Positions 53,497 through 61,464 of a stretch of 64,000 bases of DNA are shown here, one piece after another. A program made the position numbers and the translations under genes. Numbering within the stretch: position 1 is the first letter of the stretch; each line of letters opens with the position of its first letter. Source of the stretch: Alphaproteobacteria bacterium (GTDB taxonomy: Bacteria; Pseudomonadota; Alphaproteobacteria; Sphingomonadales; Sphingomonadaceae); the NCBI GenBank assembly GCA_005883305.1, contig VBAC01000001.1, positions 1,054,001 to 1,118,000 on the forward strand. Reading direction: 5' to 3'. The notes beneath the pieces were generated by a model that saw only the letters and a program-made list of their open reading frames with translations, was not told the origin of the DNA and did not search any database.

Positions 53497-53578
53497 CATC
53501 CCCGCGAAAGCGGGGATCCAGCTTCTTTTCTTCCAGCTCCATGTCAAAGCTGGATTCCCGCTTTCGCGGGAATGACGA
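53497..53578. repeat. CATCCCCGCGAAAGCGGGGA-type repeat between paaA and paaB
   Basis: Arms GTCATCCCCGCGAAAGCGGG and TTCCCGCTTTCGCGGGAATG around a CAGCTT...AAGCTG inner pair; same family as 42095-42183. Confidence 0.8.
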
Positions 53579-53587
53579 AGAAAGCGT

Positions 53588-54571
53588 CTAGGCCGCCACC
53601 TTCTTCGCCGTCCGTTTCTCCGCATAAGCGGCCGCGGCCTCGCGCACCCAGGCGCCATCCTCCCAGGCGTCGCGGCGGGCCTTGATCCGCTCCCTGGCGA
53701 CCGGGCCCTCGCCGCGGACCACGGCGTAGAATTCCTCCCAGTCGACCGCGCCGAAATCGTAGCCGCCCTTGGCCTCGTTCCACGCGAGATCGGGGTCAGG
53801 CACGGTCAGCCCCAGCGCGTCCGCCTGCGGCTTGGTGATGTCGACGAACTTCTGCCTCAACTCGTCATTGGTGTCGCGCTTGATCCGCCAGCGCATCGAC
53901 TGGGCGGTGTTGGGCGAGTTGTCGTCGGTCGGCCCGAACATCATCAGCGAGGGCCACCACCAGCGGTTGAGCGCGTCCTGCGCCATGCGCTTCTGCGCCT
54001 CGGTGCCCGCGGCGAGATGCATCATGATCTCGTAGCCCTGGCGCTGGTGGAAGCTCTCCTCCTTGCACACACGGACCATCGCCCGCGCATAGGGCCCGTA
54101 GGAGGTGCGCTGCAGCGGCACCTGGTTCATGATCGCCGCGCCGTCGACCAGCCAGCCGATCGCGCCGATGTCCGCCCAGGTGAGCGTCGGATAGTTGAAG
54201 ATCGTGCTGTACTTGGCCTTGCCCGAGTGGAGCGCCTCGATCATCTCCTCGCGGCTCGTGCCCAGAGTCTCGGCGGCGCTGTAGAGATAGAGGCCGTGCC
54301 CCGCCTCGTCCTGCACCTTCGCCAGCAGGATCGCCTTGCGCCGCAGCGACGGCGCCCGCGTGATCCAGTTGCCCTCCGGCAGCATGCCGACGATCTCGCT
54401 GTGCGCGTGCTGCGAGATCTGCCGCGTGAGCGTGCGCCGATAGGCCTCCGGCATCCAGTCCTTGGGCTCGATGAACTCGTCCGCCGCCACCCGCGCCTCG
54501 AACGCGGCGAGCTTCTCCGGATCCTCGGTCGAGACGATTTTGGCCGTCTTCTGCATCTCGGTGGTGTACAT
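53588..54571 (-). CDS. paaA: Phenylacetyl-CoA epoxidase catalytic subunit PaaA
   Basis: 327 residues from ATG 54571 (GGTGAG upstream); three more codons from a GTG are possible. Diiron ligands are in [26 protein letters not shown] and [15 protein letters not shown], giving the E..EaxH..E..ExxH pattern. It inserts one oxygen into the aromatic ring of phenylacetyl-CoA to form the 1,2-epoxide. First gene of the operon paaABCDE. A GACCGATCGGTC palindrome lies 22 bases upstream, placed to block transcription when the TetR regulator is bound. Confidence 0.96.
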   Translation of the reverse strand: MYTTEMQKTAKIVSTEDPEKLAAFEARVAADEFIEPKDWMPEAYRRTLTRQISQHAHSEIVGMLPEGNWITRAPSLRRKAILLAKVQDEAGHGLYLYSAAETLGTSREEMIEALHSGKAKYSTIFNYPTLTWADIGAIGWLVDGAAIMNQVPLQRTSYGPYARAMVRVCKEESFHQRQGYEIMMHLAAGTEAQKRMAQDALNRWWWPSLMMFGPTDDNSPNTAQSMRWRIKRDTNDELRQKFVDITKPQADALGLTVPDPDLAWNEAKGGYDFGAVDWEEFYAVVRGEGPVARERIKARRDAWEDGAWVREAAAAYAEKRTAKKVAA

Positions 54572-54592
54572 CGCTCTCACCTACCATTAATC

Positions 54593-54604
54593 GACCGATC
54601 GGTC
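54593..54604. promoter_or_regulatory. Palindromic operator upstream of paaA, likely PaaR site
   Basis: Perfect 12-base palindrome GACCGATCGGTC, flanked as TC-site-AA, typical of TetR-family operators. It sits between paaA and the divergent SseB-like gene. The TetR gene at 49939 next to the operon is the obvious ligand-binding partner. Confidence 0.7.
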
Positions 54605-54685
54605 AACGAATCCGCCTTCCCGCGACAACAACGCGCGAACCGCGCTAAGGGTCGCGCGAATCGAAACGAGAGAGCGATCGCTTCC

Positions 54686-55060
54686 ATGTCCAAGCCACTG
54701 AACGCGCTCGAGGCCGCGCTCTTCGGCGCCCTTGAGGGCGAAACGACGATGACCGGCTTCTTCGACGCGCTGACCGCCGCGCAGATCGTCATCCCGACCG
54801 TCACCGAGGTGAAGCCCGACGGCAGCGGCTTCGCGCCGCTTACCCAGTGGCGCCAGGGCGTCGAGCTGGTCCTCGCCTTCACCAACAACGCGCGGATCGG
54901 AAACTCCTATCTCGAGCTCGCGCCCTATCTGCTCACGGTCGATTCGACCTGGCTGATCAGGAACCTGGCCTACGACCGCGGCCTGCTCCTGTTCGCCGGG
55001 CCGGACCAGGGGCTGATGGTCACTCCGAAGCAGCTCGCTGGTATCAGGGCCAAACTATAA
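54686..55060 (+). CDS. SseB-domain protein
   Basis: 124 residues from ATG 54686. The SseB N-terminal fold is visible: LNALEAALFGALEGETTMTG, FFDALTAAQIVIPTV, FAPLTQWRQGVELVLAFTNN and the end GLMVTPKQLAGIRAKL. Members are cytoplasmic proteins of poorly known role, some linked to secretion or serine sensitivity. It is divergent from paaA and convergent with the thiolase gene, so it may share the paa operator region by position only. Confidence 0.7.
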   Translation: MSKPLNALEAALFGALEGETTMTGFFDALTAAQIVIPTVTEVKPDGSGFAPLTQWRQGVELVLAFTNNARIGNSYLELAPYLLTVDSTWLIRNLAYDRGLLLFAGPDQGLMVTPKQLAGIRAKL

Positions 55061-55062
55061 AT

Positions 55063-55075
55063 AGGGACTGTCCCT
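55063..55075. terminator. Short palindrome between convergent genes
   Basis: AGGGACTGTCCCT, perfect six-base arms, flanked by AAAT and CTTT, between the SseB-like gene and the thiolase. It has the same core as the hairpin at 50520-50552. Confidence 0.55.
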
Positions 55076-55083
55076 CTTTACGG

Positions 55084-56286
55084 TCAGACCCTCTCCACCA
55101 CCGTCGCGATGCCCTGCCCGACGCCGATGCACATCGTGCACAGCGCATAGCGGCCGCCGGTGCGGTGAAGCTCCTCGACGGCGGTGAGGATAAGGCGGGC
55201 GCCGGACATGCCGAGCGGGTGACCGAGCGCGATCGCTCCGCCATTGGGGTTCACGCGCGGATCGTCGTCGGCCAGGCCGAGCTGGCGCATCACCGCGAGG
55301 CCCTGGGCGGCGAAGGCCTCGTTCAATTCGATCACGTCCATGTCGGCGATGGTCAGGCCAAGCCGCTTGAGCAATTTCTCGCTCGCCGGCGCCGGGCCGA
55401 TGCCCATGATCCGCGGCGGCACGCCGGCGACGGCGCCGCCGACGAAGCGGGCGCGAGGGTTGAGGCCGTTGCGCTTGGCCGCCTCCTCGGTGGCGACGAT
55501 GATCGCCGCCGCGCCGTCGTTGACGCCGGACGCGTTGCCCGCCGTCACGGTGCCGTCGGCGCGGACGATCGGCCGCAATTTGGCCAAAGCCTCGACGCTG
55601 GTCTCGCGCGGATGCTCGTCGCGGTCGACGACCACCGGATCGCCCTTGCGCTGGGGGATCTCGACGGCGACGATCTCCGCGTCGAAGCGGCCGCCGGCCT
55701 GCGCCGCCGCCGCCTTGGCCTGGCTCCGTACGGCGAAGGCGTCCTGGTCGGCGCGGCTGATCTGGAAGTCCTGCGCGACGTTCTCGGCCGTCGAGGGCAT
55801 CGTGTCGTCGCCATAGGCATCGCGCATCTTGGGATTGACGAAGCGCCAGCCGATCGTCGTGTCGTACATCTCGGCGTTGCGATCGAAGGCCGAATTCGCC
55901 TTGGCCATGACGAACGGCGCGCGGCTCATGCTCTCCGAGCCGCCGGCCACAACCAAGTCGGCCTCGGAGCCGCGGATCACCCGCGCCGCCATCGCCACCG
56001 CGTCCATGCCCGAACCGCACAGGCGGTTGAGGGTCACCCCGCCCGATGTGTCGGGAAGCCCGGCGAGCAGCCCCGCCATCCGGGCCAGGTTGCGATTGTC
56101 CTCCCCGGCCTGGTTGGCGCAGCCGAGGATGACGTCGTCGAGCTCGGCCCAATCGACGGCCGGATTGCGATCCTTGAGCGCCTTGATCGGAATGGCGGCG
56201 AGATCGTCGGCGCGGACCTGGGCGAGGCTTCCGCCATAGCGTCCGATCGGCGTGCGCGCGGCGTCGCAGATAAAGGCTTCGGTCAT
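55084..56286 (-). CDS. paaJ: Acetyl-CoA acyltransferase; 3-oxoadipyl-CoA thiolase type
   Basis: 400 residues, the length of PaaJ/PcaF thiolases. Acylation cysteine in LNRLCGSGMDAVAMAAR, the GGSESMSRAPFVM block, the histidine of NGGAIALGHPLGMSGAR and the second cysteine of YALCTMCIGVGQG near the end are present. The DDVILGCANQAGEDNRN and PFVMAKANSAF segments agree with the 3-oxoadipyl-CoA subgroup that ends both the phenylacetate and the protocatechuate routes. Its position beside paaABCDE favours phenylacetate (paaJ); pcaF is an equal name for the same activity. Confidence 0.88.
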   Translation of the reverse strand: MTEAFICDAARTPIGRYGGSLAQVRADDLAAIPIKALKDRNPAVDWAELDDVILGCANQAGEDNRNLARMAGLLAGLPDTSGGVTLNRLCGSGMDAVAMAARVIRGSEADLVVAGGSESMSRAPFVMAKANSAFDRNAEMYDTTIGWRFVNPKMRDAYGDDTMPSTAENVAQDFQISRADQDAFAVRSQAKAAAAQAGGRFDAEIVAVEIPQRKGDPVVVDRDEHPRETSVEALAKLRPIVRADGTVTAGNASGVNDGAAAIIVATEEAAKRNGLNPRARFVGGAVAGVPPRIMGIGPAPASEKLLKRLGLTIADMDVIELNEAFAAQGLAVMRQLGLADDDPRVNPNGGAIALGHPLGMSGARLILTAVEELHRTGGRYALCTMCIGVGQGIATVVERV

Positions 56287-56320
56287 TTGGCTGGGAGCAT
56301 CGATCAGGCTCGGGCTCTCG

Positions 56321-56683
56321 TTATTGGGCGAGTGGGACCGAGCCGTTGCTCTGTGCCGGCTGGGCGGGAGCCGGGGTCGTCGCGGGGGCCGTGCCCGGAA
56401 CCGTGCTGGCCGGCGTCGGCCGGGCGAGGCTGGCGTCGATCTCGCGCGGGCCGCGCGCTCCGGCGGCGAGCGCCGCGAGAAGGATCGACATGGCGATGAA
56501 GGCGGTAGCGAGGATCGCCGTGCCGCGGGTGAGGAAGTCCGACGCACCGCGGGCGCTCATCATCCCCGCCGGGCTGCCGCCTCCGGCCAGCCCGCCGCCC
56601 TCCGAGCGCTGCATCAGGATGAGGATGATCAGCAAGGTGGCGACGATCGACTGGACGACGAGGAGGAAGGTGAACAGGCCCAT
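56321..56683 (-). CDS. secG: Protein-export membrane protein SecG
   Basis: 120 residues. Two transmembrane helices (LFTFLLVVQSIVATLLIILI and TRGTAILATAFIAMSILLAA) flank the conserved QRSEGGGLAGGGSPAGMMSA and GASDFLTR loop. It assists SecYE in protein translocation. The Pro/Ala/Thr-rich C-terminal 45 residues are the variable tail seen in alphaproteobacteria. It follows tpiA on the same strand by about 60 bases, a common gene order. Confidence 0.93.
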   Translation of the reverse strand: MGLFTFLLVVQSIVATLLIILILMQRSEGGGLAGGGSPAGMMSARGASDFLTRGTAILATAFIAMSILLAALAAGARGPREIDASLARPTPASTVPGTAPATTPAPAQPAQSNGSVPLAQ

Positions 56684-56744
56684 GGCTCTTTACGATCTTT
56701 CGGAAAAAGGTGTGCGCGCGACTTAGGCGATCGGGCGTGCGGGT

Positions 56745-57497
56745 TCAACCGCGCGAGGCGGCGGCGGCGACGATCGGGACGAACTGCGCGGCGGTGAGGC
56801 TGGCGCCGCCGACCAGCGCCCCGTCGACGTCGGGGACGGCGAAGAGCTCGACGGCATTGTCGGCCTTGACCGAGCCGCCGTAGAGGATCCGGATCCGGTG
56901 GCCCTTATCGCCGTAGCGCTGGACGAGGGCCGAGCGGATCGCCGCGTGCATGTCCGCCACGTCGGCTGCGGTGGCGACCTTGCCGGTGCCGATCGCCCAG
57001 ATCGGCTCGTAGGCGACGACCAGCTCGCCCTCCTCCCACCGGTCGGGAAGCGAGCCGGCCAGTTGCGCCGCGACCCGGTCCAGATGGCCTCCGGCGGCGC
57101 GCTCGGCTTCCGATTCGCCGACGCACACGATGGTGACGAGGCCGCCCTTGAGCGCGGCCTCGGCCTTGGCGCGGACTGCCGAGTCGCTTTCATGGCTCTC
57201 GGCGCGGCGCTCGCTGTGGCCGACGATGACCAGCCTCGCGCCCGCTTCCTTGATCATCGCGACGGAGACGCAGCCCGTATGCGCGCCGCTCTCGCCGGCG
57301 TGACAATCCTGGGCGCCGATGGTCAGCCCGCCCGAGCGGGTCAAAGCGGGGGCGATCAGGGTGAAGGGCGGGCAGATGGCGACGTCGACACCGCCCGTCT
57401 CGCGCGCGCCCTGGGCGATCGGCGCGAGCTCGGACAGCGCGGCGATCGAGCCGTTCATCTTCCAGTTGCCGGCGACGAGCTTGCGGCGCAGGTGCAT
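56745..57497 (-). CDS. tpiA: Triosephosphate isomerase
   Basis: 250 residues from ATG 57497 (GTGAGGA upstream). KLVAGNWKMNG carries the N-terminal lysine, IVGHSERR the electrophilic histidine, AYEPIWAIGTGK the catalytic glutamate and phosphate loop, and ILYGGSVK the other phosphate loop. It interconverts dihydroxyacetone phosphate and glyceraldehyde-3-phosphate. Divergent from ppiD with 85 bases between, so the promoter region is shared. Confidence 0.96.
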   Translation of the reverse strand: MHLRRKLVAGNWKMNGSIAALSELAPIAQGARETGGVDVAICPPFTLIAPALTRSGGLTIGAQDCHAGESGAHTGCVSVAMIKEAGARLVIVGHSERRAESHESDSAVRAKAEAALKGGLVTIVCVGESEAERAAGGHLDRVAAQLAGSLPDRWEEGELVVAYEPIWAIGTGKVATAADVADMHAAIRSALVQRYGDKGHRIRILYGGSVKADNAVELFAVPDVDGALVGGASLTAAQFVPIVAAAASRG

Positions 57498-57582
57498 CGG
57501 TTGGTTCCTCACCGGGGCAGTTGCCGGGCGCCTAGCGCGCTTCTATGACCCGCGCAAACGTCACGTCAGGATCATCGCACGC

Positions 57583-59559
57583 ATGCTCGCTTTCGCCCGC
57601 AAGAAGCTCGCCAAGTGGCTCGGCATCGTCCTGCTCGGCTTCATCCTGATCGCGATGGTGATCACCGGCTTCGGCACCGGCGGCTTCGGCGGGCTCGGCA
57701 GCCTGAGCGGCGGCGGCAACGGAGCCGCCGCGGGCGATGCGCTGGCGAGCGTCAACGGCCAGCCGCTGACGGTTAATGAAGTCAACGACATGGTCAACCG
57801 CGCCTACGAGCGCGCGCGCCAGCAGCAGCCGACCCTGGACATGGCCACCTTCCTTTCGCAGGGCACCTACGAGCAGGTGCTCGACCAGCTGATCATGGCG
57901 CGATCGATCCAGGCGTTCGGCGAGAGCCAGGGAATTCGGGTCTCCGACCGGATGATCGACCGCGAGATCGTCAACATCCCGGCCTTCCGCAACCTCACCG
58001 GCCAGTTCGACCAGAACGTCATGCGCCAGCAGCTGCAGACCCAGAATCTGAGCGAGGCGCGCTTCCGCCAGGACGTTGCGCAATCGCTGATGCAGCGCCA
58101 GCTGCTCGGCCCGATCGCGCTCGGCGCCCGGGCGCCTGAAGGGGTCGCCCGCGAATATGCCAATCTGCTGGTCGAGCGGCGCCGCGGCCAGGTCGCCGCC
58201 ATTCCGAGCGCGGCGCTGGCGCAGGGGATCAACCCGTCCGAGGCGGAGATCGCCGCCTTCTACAATTCGCACCGGCTGATGTTCACCGTGCCCGAGCGCC
58301 GGGTGATCAAATATGCGGTGATCGGGCCGGAGCAGACGGGCCAGGCGGGGCAGGCGACCGAGGCCGAGATCGCCGCGGTCTACCGCAATAGCCCGCGCAG
58401 CTACGGCGCGCGCGAGACCCGGACCATCCAGGCGATCGTGCTTCCGACCAAGCAGGCCGCCGACGCCTTCGCCGCCCGGGTCCGCTCAGGCACGAGCTTC
58501 GTCGAGGCGGCGGCCGCGGCGGGCTTCGCCGCCGGAGACGTGACCTTCGCCAGCCAGACCCGCCAGCAATTCGAGAGCGTGGCCAACGCCCAGGTCGCGG
58601 CCGCGGCCTTCTCCGCCGCGCGCGGCGCGGTCGCCGGACCGATCCGCTCCGAGCTCGGCTTCCACGTCGTCAGGGTCGAGGCGATCAACCAGATCGCCGG
58701 ACGCCCGCTCGAAGCCGTGCGCGGGGAGATCGCCGCGGCGATCAACGCGCGCAAGCGGATGGAGGCGCTGTCCGACCTCGTCTCGCGCATCGAGGAGCAG
58801 CTCACCGACGGCGCCAGCTTCGAGGAGACGGCGCGGGCGCACAATCTGACCGTCGTCACCACCCCGCCGGTGACCGCGGTCGGCCAGGCCGCGGGGGGCG
58901 AGCCCTTCACCGCCTCCCCCGATTTGCAGCCGCTGCTGACCCCGGCCTTCGAGATCGATCCCGAGCAGCCCGAGCCGGCGGTCGAGCAGATCGCGCCCAA
59001 CGAGCGCTTCGCCTTGCTCGCCGTCGACCGCGTCCTTCCCGCCGCTCCGCCGCCGCTCGCCCAGATCCGCGACCAAGTGCGAAGCGCCTTCATCGCCCAG
59101 CGCGCGACCCAGCTCGCCCGCCAGCTTGCGGACCGGATCGCCGCGGCGATCAATTCGGGCACCCCGGCGGCCCAGGCCTTCGCCCAGGCGCAGCCGCGAA
59201 TCGCAACCGTGAGGCCGATCGAGATCCGCCGGCTCGACATCAGCCGCCAGGGCCAGCAGGTGCCGGCGCCCCTGATCACCCTCTTCTCGATCCCGCAGGG
59301 CCGGGCGCGGGTGATCCCCGGCGAGAACGGCGCCGGCTGGTACATCGTCGTCCACGAGCAGCGCACCGCCGGCGACGCCTCGGGCACGCCGCAGCTGATC
59401 CAGTCCACGCGCACGGAGTTCACGAGCAGCGCGAGCGAGGAGCTCGCCCAGCAATTCGCCCGGGCGGCGCAGGCGCGCGGCGAGGTGAGCCGCAACGCCG
59501 AAGCCATCCGCCGCGCCCGGCAGGCGCTCGGCGGAGGCGCCGCGGCCGGGGCGGAGTAA
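57583..59559 (+). CDS. ppiD: Periplasmic folding factor PpiD-like, SurA/parvulin domain
   Basis: 658 residues from ATG 57583. A single N-terminal membrane anchor (WLGIVLLGFILIAMVITGFG) leaves the rest in the periplasm. A SurA-N-like region (VNGQPLTVNEVNDMVNRAYE, then FRQDVAQSLMQRQLL) is followed by a parvulin domain (ETRTIQAIVLPTKQAADAFA, GAVAGPIRSELGFHVVRVEA). It helps newly exported proteins fold at the Sec translocon. Start of an apparent operon with trpG, 20 bases downstream. Confidence 0.87.
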   Translation: MLAFARKKLAKWLGIVLLGFILIAMVITGFGTGGFGGLGSLSGGGNGAAAGDALASVNGQPLTVNEVNDMVNRAYERARQQQPTLDMATFLSQGTYEQVLDQLIMARSIQAFGESQGIRVSDRMIDREIVNIPAFRNLTGQFDQNVMRQQLQTQNLSEARFRQDVAQSLMQRQLLGPIALGARAPEGVAREYANLLVERRRGQVAAIPSAALAQGINPSEAEIAAFYNSHRLMFTVPERRVIKYAVIGPEQTGQAGQATEAEIAAVYRNSPRSYGARETRTIQAIVLPTKQAADAFAARVRSGTSFVEAAAAAGFAAGDVTFASQTRQQFESVANAQVAAAAFSAARGAVAGPIRSELGFHVVRVEAINQIAGRPLEAVRGEIAAAINARKRMEALSDLVSRIEEQLTDGASFEETARAHNLTVVTTPPVTAVGQAAGGEPFTASPDLQPLLTPAFEIDPEQPEPAVEQIAPNERFALLAVDRVLPAAPPPLAQIRDQVRSAFIAQRATQLARQLADRIAAAINSGTPAAQAFAQAQPRIATVRPIEIRRLDISRQGQQVPAPLITLFSIPQGRARVIPGENGAGWYIVVHEQRTAGDASGTPQLIQSTRTEFTSSASEELAQQFARAAQARGEVSRNAEAIRRARQALGGGAAAGAE

Positions 59560-59579
59560 GGCGGCGGCGGAGAGGCCCC

Positions 59580-60167
59580 TTGATCCTCGTCGTCGACAAT
59601 TACGACAGCTTCACCTGGAACCTGGTCCATTATCTGCGCGAGGTCGGCGCCGAGGTCAGGGTCGAGCGCAACGATTCGCTGAGCGCCGCAGAGGCTCTGG
59701 CGCTTGCCCCGGACGCGATGCTCATCTCTCCCGGACCCGGCAGGCCCGACGAGGCCGGAATCTCGCTCGATCTCGTCGCCGCCTGCGCGGAGGCCCGGAT
59801 GCCGCTGCTCGGCGTGTGCCTCGGCCATCAGGCGATCGGGCGGCATTTCGGCGGCCGGATCGTGCGCGCGCCGACGATCATGCACGGCAAGGTCTCGGCG
59901 ATCGAGCATGACGGCAGCGGGGTCTTCGCCGGCCTGCCCTCGCCGTTCGACGCGACCCGCTATCATTCGCTGTGCGTCGATCCGGTGCCCGAATGCCTGA
60001 TCGTCAACGCCCGGGCCGAGGACGGAACGGCGCAGGGGGTGCGCCACCGGGACCTGCCGATCCACGGCGTTCAGTTCCATCCGGAAAGCATCGCCAGCGC
60101 GCACGGCCACGCGTTGCTCGTCAACTTTCTCGAACTGGCCAGGGACGGCATTTCGGCCGGCGCTTGA
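59580..60167 (+). CDS. trpG: Glutamine amidotransferase of anthranilate or aminodeoxychorismate synthase
   Basis: 195 residues from a TTG at 59580. Class I amidotransferase: VVDNYDSFTWNLVHYL, ISPGPGRPDEAGIS, the nucleophile in LLGVCLGHQAIG, and the His-Glu pair in GVQFHPESIAS. It releases ammonia from glutamine for TrpE or PabB. In related genomes, as I recall, trpE lies before it and trpD/trpC after it; here it is flanked directly by ppiD and lexA. It may therefore serve folate synthesis as PabA, or the other trp genes may have moved. Confidence 0.9.
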   Translation: MILVVDNYDSFTWNLVHYLREVGAEVRVERNDSLSAAEALALAPDAMLISPGPGRPDEAGISLDLVAACAEARMPLLGVCLGHQAIGRHFGGRIVRAPTIMHGKVSAIEHDGSGVFAGLPSPFDATRYHSLCVDPVPECLIVNARAEDGTAQGVRHRDLPIHGVQFHPESIASAHGHALLVNFLELARDGISAGA

Positions 60168-60180
60168 CAGCGGCCGAAAC

Positions 60181-60206
60181 GTTCCGTAACTGTTCGGCGT
60201 ACGTTC
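60181..60206 (+). promoter_or_regulatory. Double LexA box (three GTTC at 11-base intervals)
   Basis: GTTC occurs at 60181-60184, 60192-60195 and 60203-60206, each pair separated by exactly seven bases, so two GTTC-N7-GTTC boxes share the middle GTTC. This is the alphaproteobacterial SOS box. It lies 20 bases before the lexA start and overlaps the expected promoter, indicating autorepression. Confidence 0.9.
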
Positions 60207-60225
60207 CAGCGGGAGGAACCTGGAT

Positions 60226-60876
60226 ATGCTGACGCGCAAGCAACACGAGCTTCTTCTCTACATCGACGCCCGGCTCGGCGAGACCGGCGTGTCGCCCTCG
60301 TTCGAGGAGATGAAGGAGGCGCTCGACCTCAAATCGAAGAGCGGAGTCCACCGGCTGATCTCGGCGCTGGAGGAGCGCGGCTTCATCCGCCGCCTCGCGA
60401 ACCGGGCCCGAGCGCTCGAAGTGCTGAAGATGCCGGAGACTCGCGCCGCGGCCGCGCCCAAGGCGCCGGTCCAGGTGCCGCAGGCGGCCAACGATTCGGT
60501 CGTCGAGCTGCCGCTGCACGGGCGGATCGCGGCCGGCACGCCGATCGAGGCGCTGCAGGGCACCGACACCCTGCCCGTTCCCGCCGCCCTGCTCGGGCCG
60601 GGCGAGCATTATGCGCTCGAAGTGGCCGGCGATTCGATGGTCGATCTCGGAATCCTCGATGGCGACTATGCGCTGATCCGCAAGACCGACCAGGCCCGCG
60701 ACGGCGAGATCGTCGTCGCCCTGGTCAACCAGGAGGAAGCGACGCTCAAGACTCTGCGGCACGAGGGACAGATGATCCGGCTCGATCCGGCCAACCGCCA
60801 ATACGATCCGCAGCGCTACCGGCCCGAGCAGGTGGTGATCCAGGGCCGGCTGGCGGGATTATTGCGGCGCTACTGA
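60226..60876 (+). CDS. lexA: LexA repressor of the SOS response
   Basis: 216 residues; ATG 60226 has GGGAGG upstream. N-terminal winged helix: [20 protein letters not shown], then [20 protein letters not shown]. Self-cleavage site Ala103-Gly104 in [13 protein letters not shown], catalytic serine 137 in [11 protein letters not shown] and lysine 175 in EEATLKTL. RecA filaments trigger its autocleavage after DNA damage. Regulated by the double box just upstream. Confidence 0.97.
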   Translation: MLTRKQHELLLYIDARLGETGVSPSFEEMKEALDLKSKSGVHRLISALEERGFIRRLANRARALEVLKMPETRAAAAPKAPVQVPQAANDSVVELPLHGRIAAGTPIEALQGTDTLPVPAALLGPGEHYALEVAGDSMVDLGILDGDYALIRKTDQARDGEIVVALVNQEEATLKTLRHEGQMIRLDPANRQYDPQRYRPEQVVIQGRLAGLLRRY

Positions 60877-60926
60877 ACGTGATTCCCCTCCCCTTGATGG
60901 GGAGGGCTTTTCGGAGGCAATTGCCG

Positions 60927-61262
60927 ATGGCCCGTCTCAATTATGTCGAGCTGCCGGTCGGCGAGATCGGGCCGGCCAAGGCGTTCTATGAGCGCGCGTT
61001 CGGCTGGGCGCTGACCGGTTTCGGGCCGACCTACGCGGCGACGCTGAGCGGTGACACGGACATCGGGCTTCAGGCGGACGCCGCCGAAGCGACCAAAGCG
61101 CCACTGGCGGTGATCGACGTCGACGATCTCGAGGCGGCGCTCGAGGCGGTGACGGCGGCGGGCGGGACGATCGTCCGGCCGATCTTCGCCTTTCCGGGCG
61201 GCCGCCGTTTCCAGTTCACCGATCCCGCTGGCAACGAGCTGGCCTGCGTCAAGGGGGATTAG
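60927..61262 (+). CDS. VOC-family (glyoxalase fold) protein
   Basis: 111 residues from ATG 60927 with CGGAGG upstream. Two beta-alpha-beta-beta-beta units: NYVELPVGEIGPAKAFYERA with FGWALTGFGPTYAA, and LAVIDVDDLEAALEAVTAAG with FPGGRRFQFTDPAGNELACV. Glutamate 9 in NYVELPV and the Glu of GNELACV could be metal ligands. Such proteins act as lyases, dioxygenases or resistance proteins; the substrate is unknown. It is on the same strand as lexA, about 50 bases later, and not preceded by an SOS box. Confidence 0.82.
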   Translation: MARLNYVELPVGEIGPAKAFYERAFGWALTGFGPTYAATLSGDTDIGLQADAAEATKAPLAVIDVDDLEAALEAVTAAGGTIVRPIFAFPGGRRFQFTDPAGNELACVKGD

Positions 61263-61306
61263 GGGCGGGCTCAATTGGCTTCGACGGACTTGCGTCCGAT
61301 TTTCGG

Positions 61307-61424
61307 AGTCATCCCGGCGAAAGCCGGGACCTATGAACACAGATCATCGAGGAGACGCTCAGCTTCGGGCCCGCATTTGCCCGTCCGAGTTCATGGGTCC
61401 CGGCTTTCGCCGGGATGACTCTTG
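61307..61424. repeat. CATCCCGGCGAAAGCCGGGA-type repeat
   Basis: Arms GTCATCCCGGCGAAAGCCGG and CCCGGCTTTCGCCGGGATGA with CTATGAAC/TTCATGGG inside, between the VOC gene and the convergent metallo-beta-lactamase gene. Confidence 0.8.
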
Positions 61425-61464
61425 GGTCAGACCACCGCATCTCAATTCTGATTGGGTCCGAACC

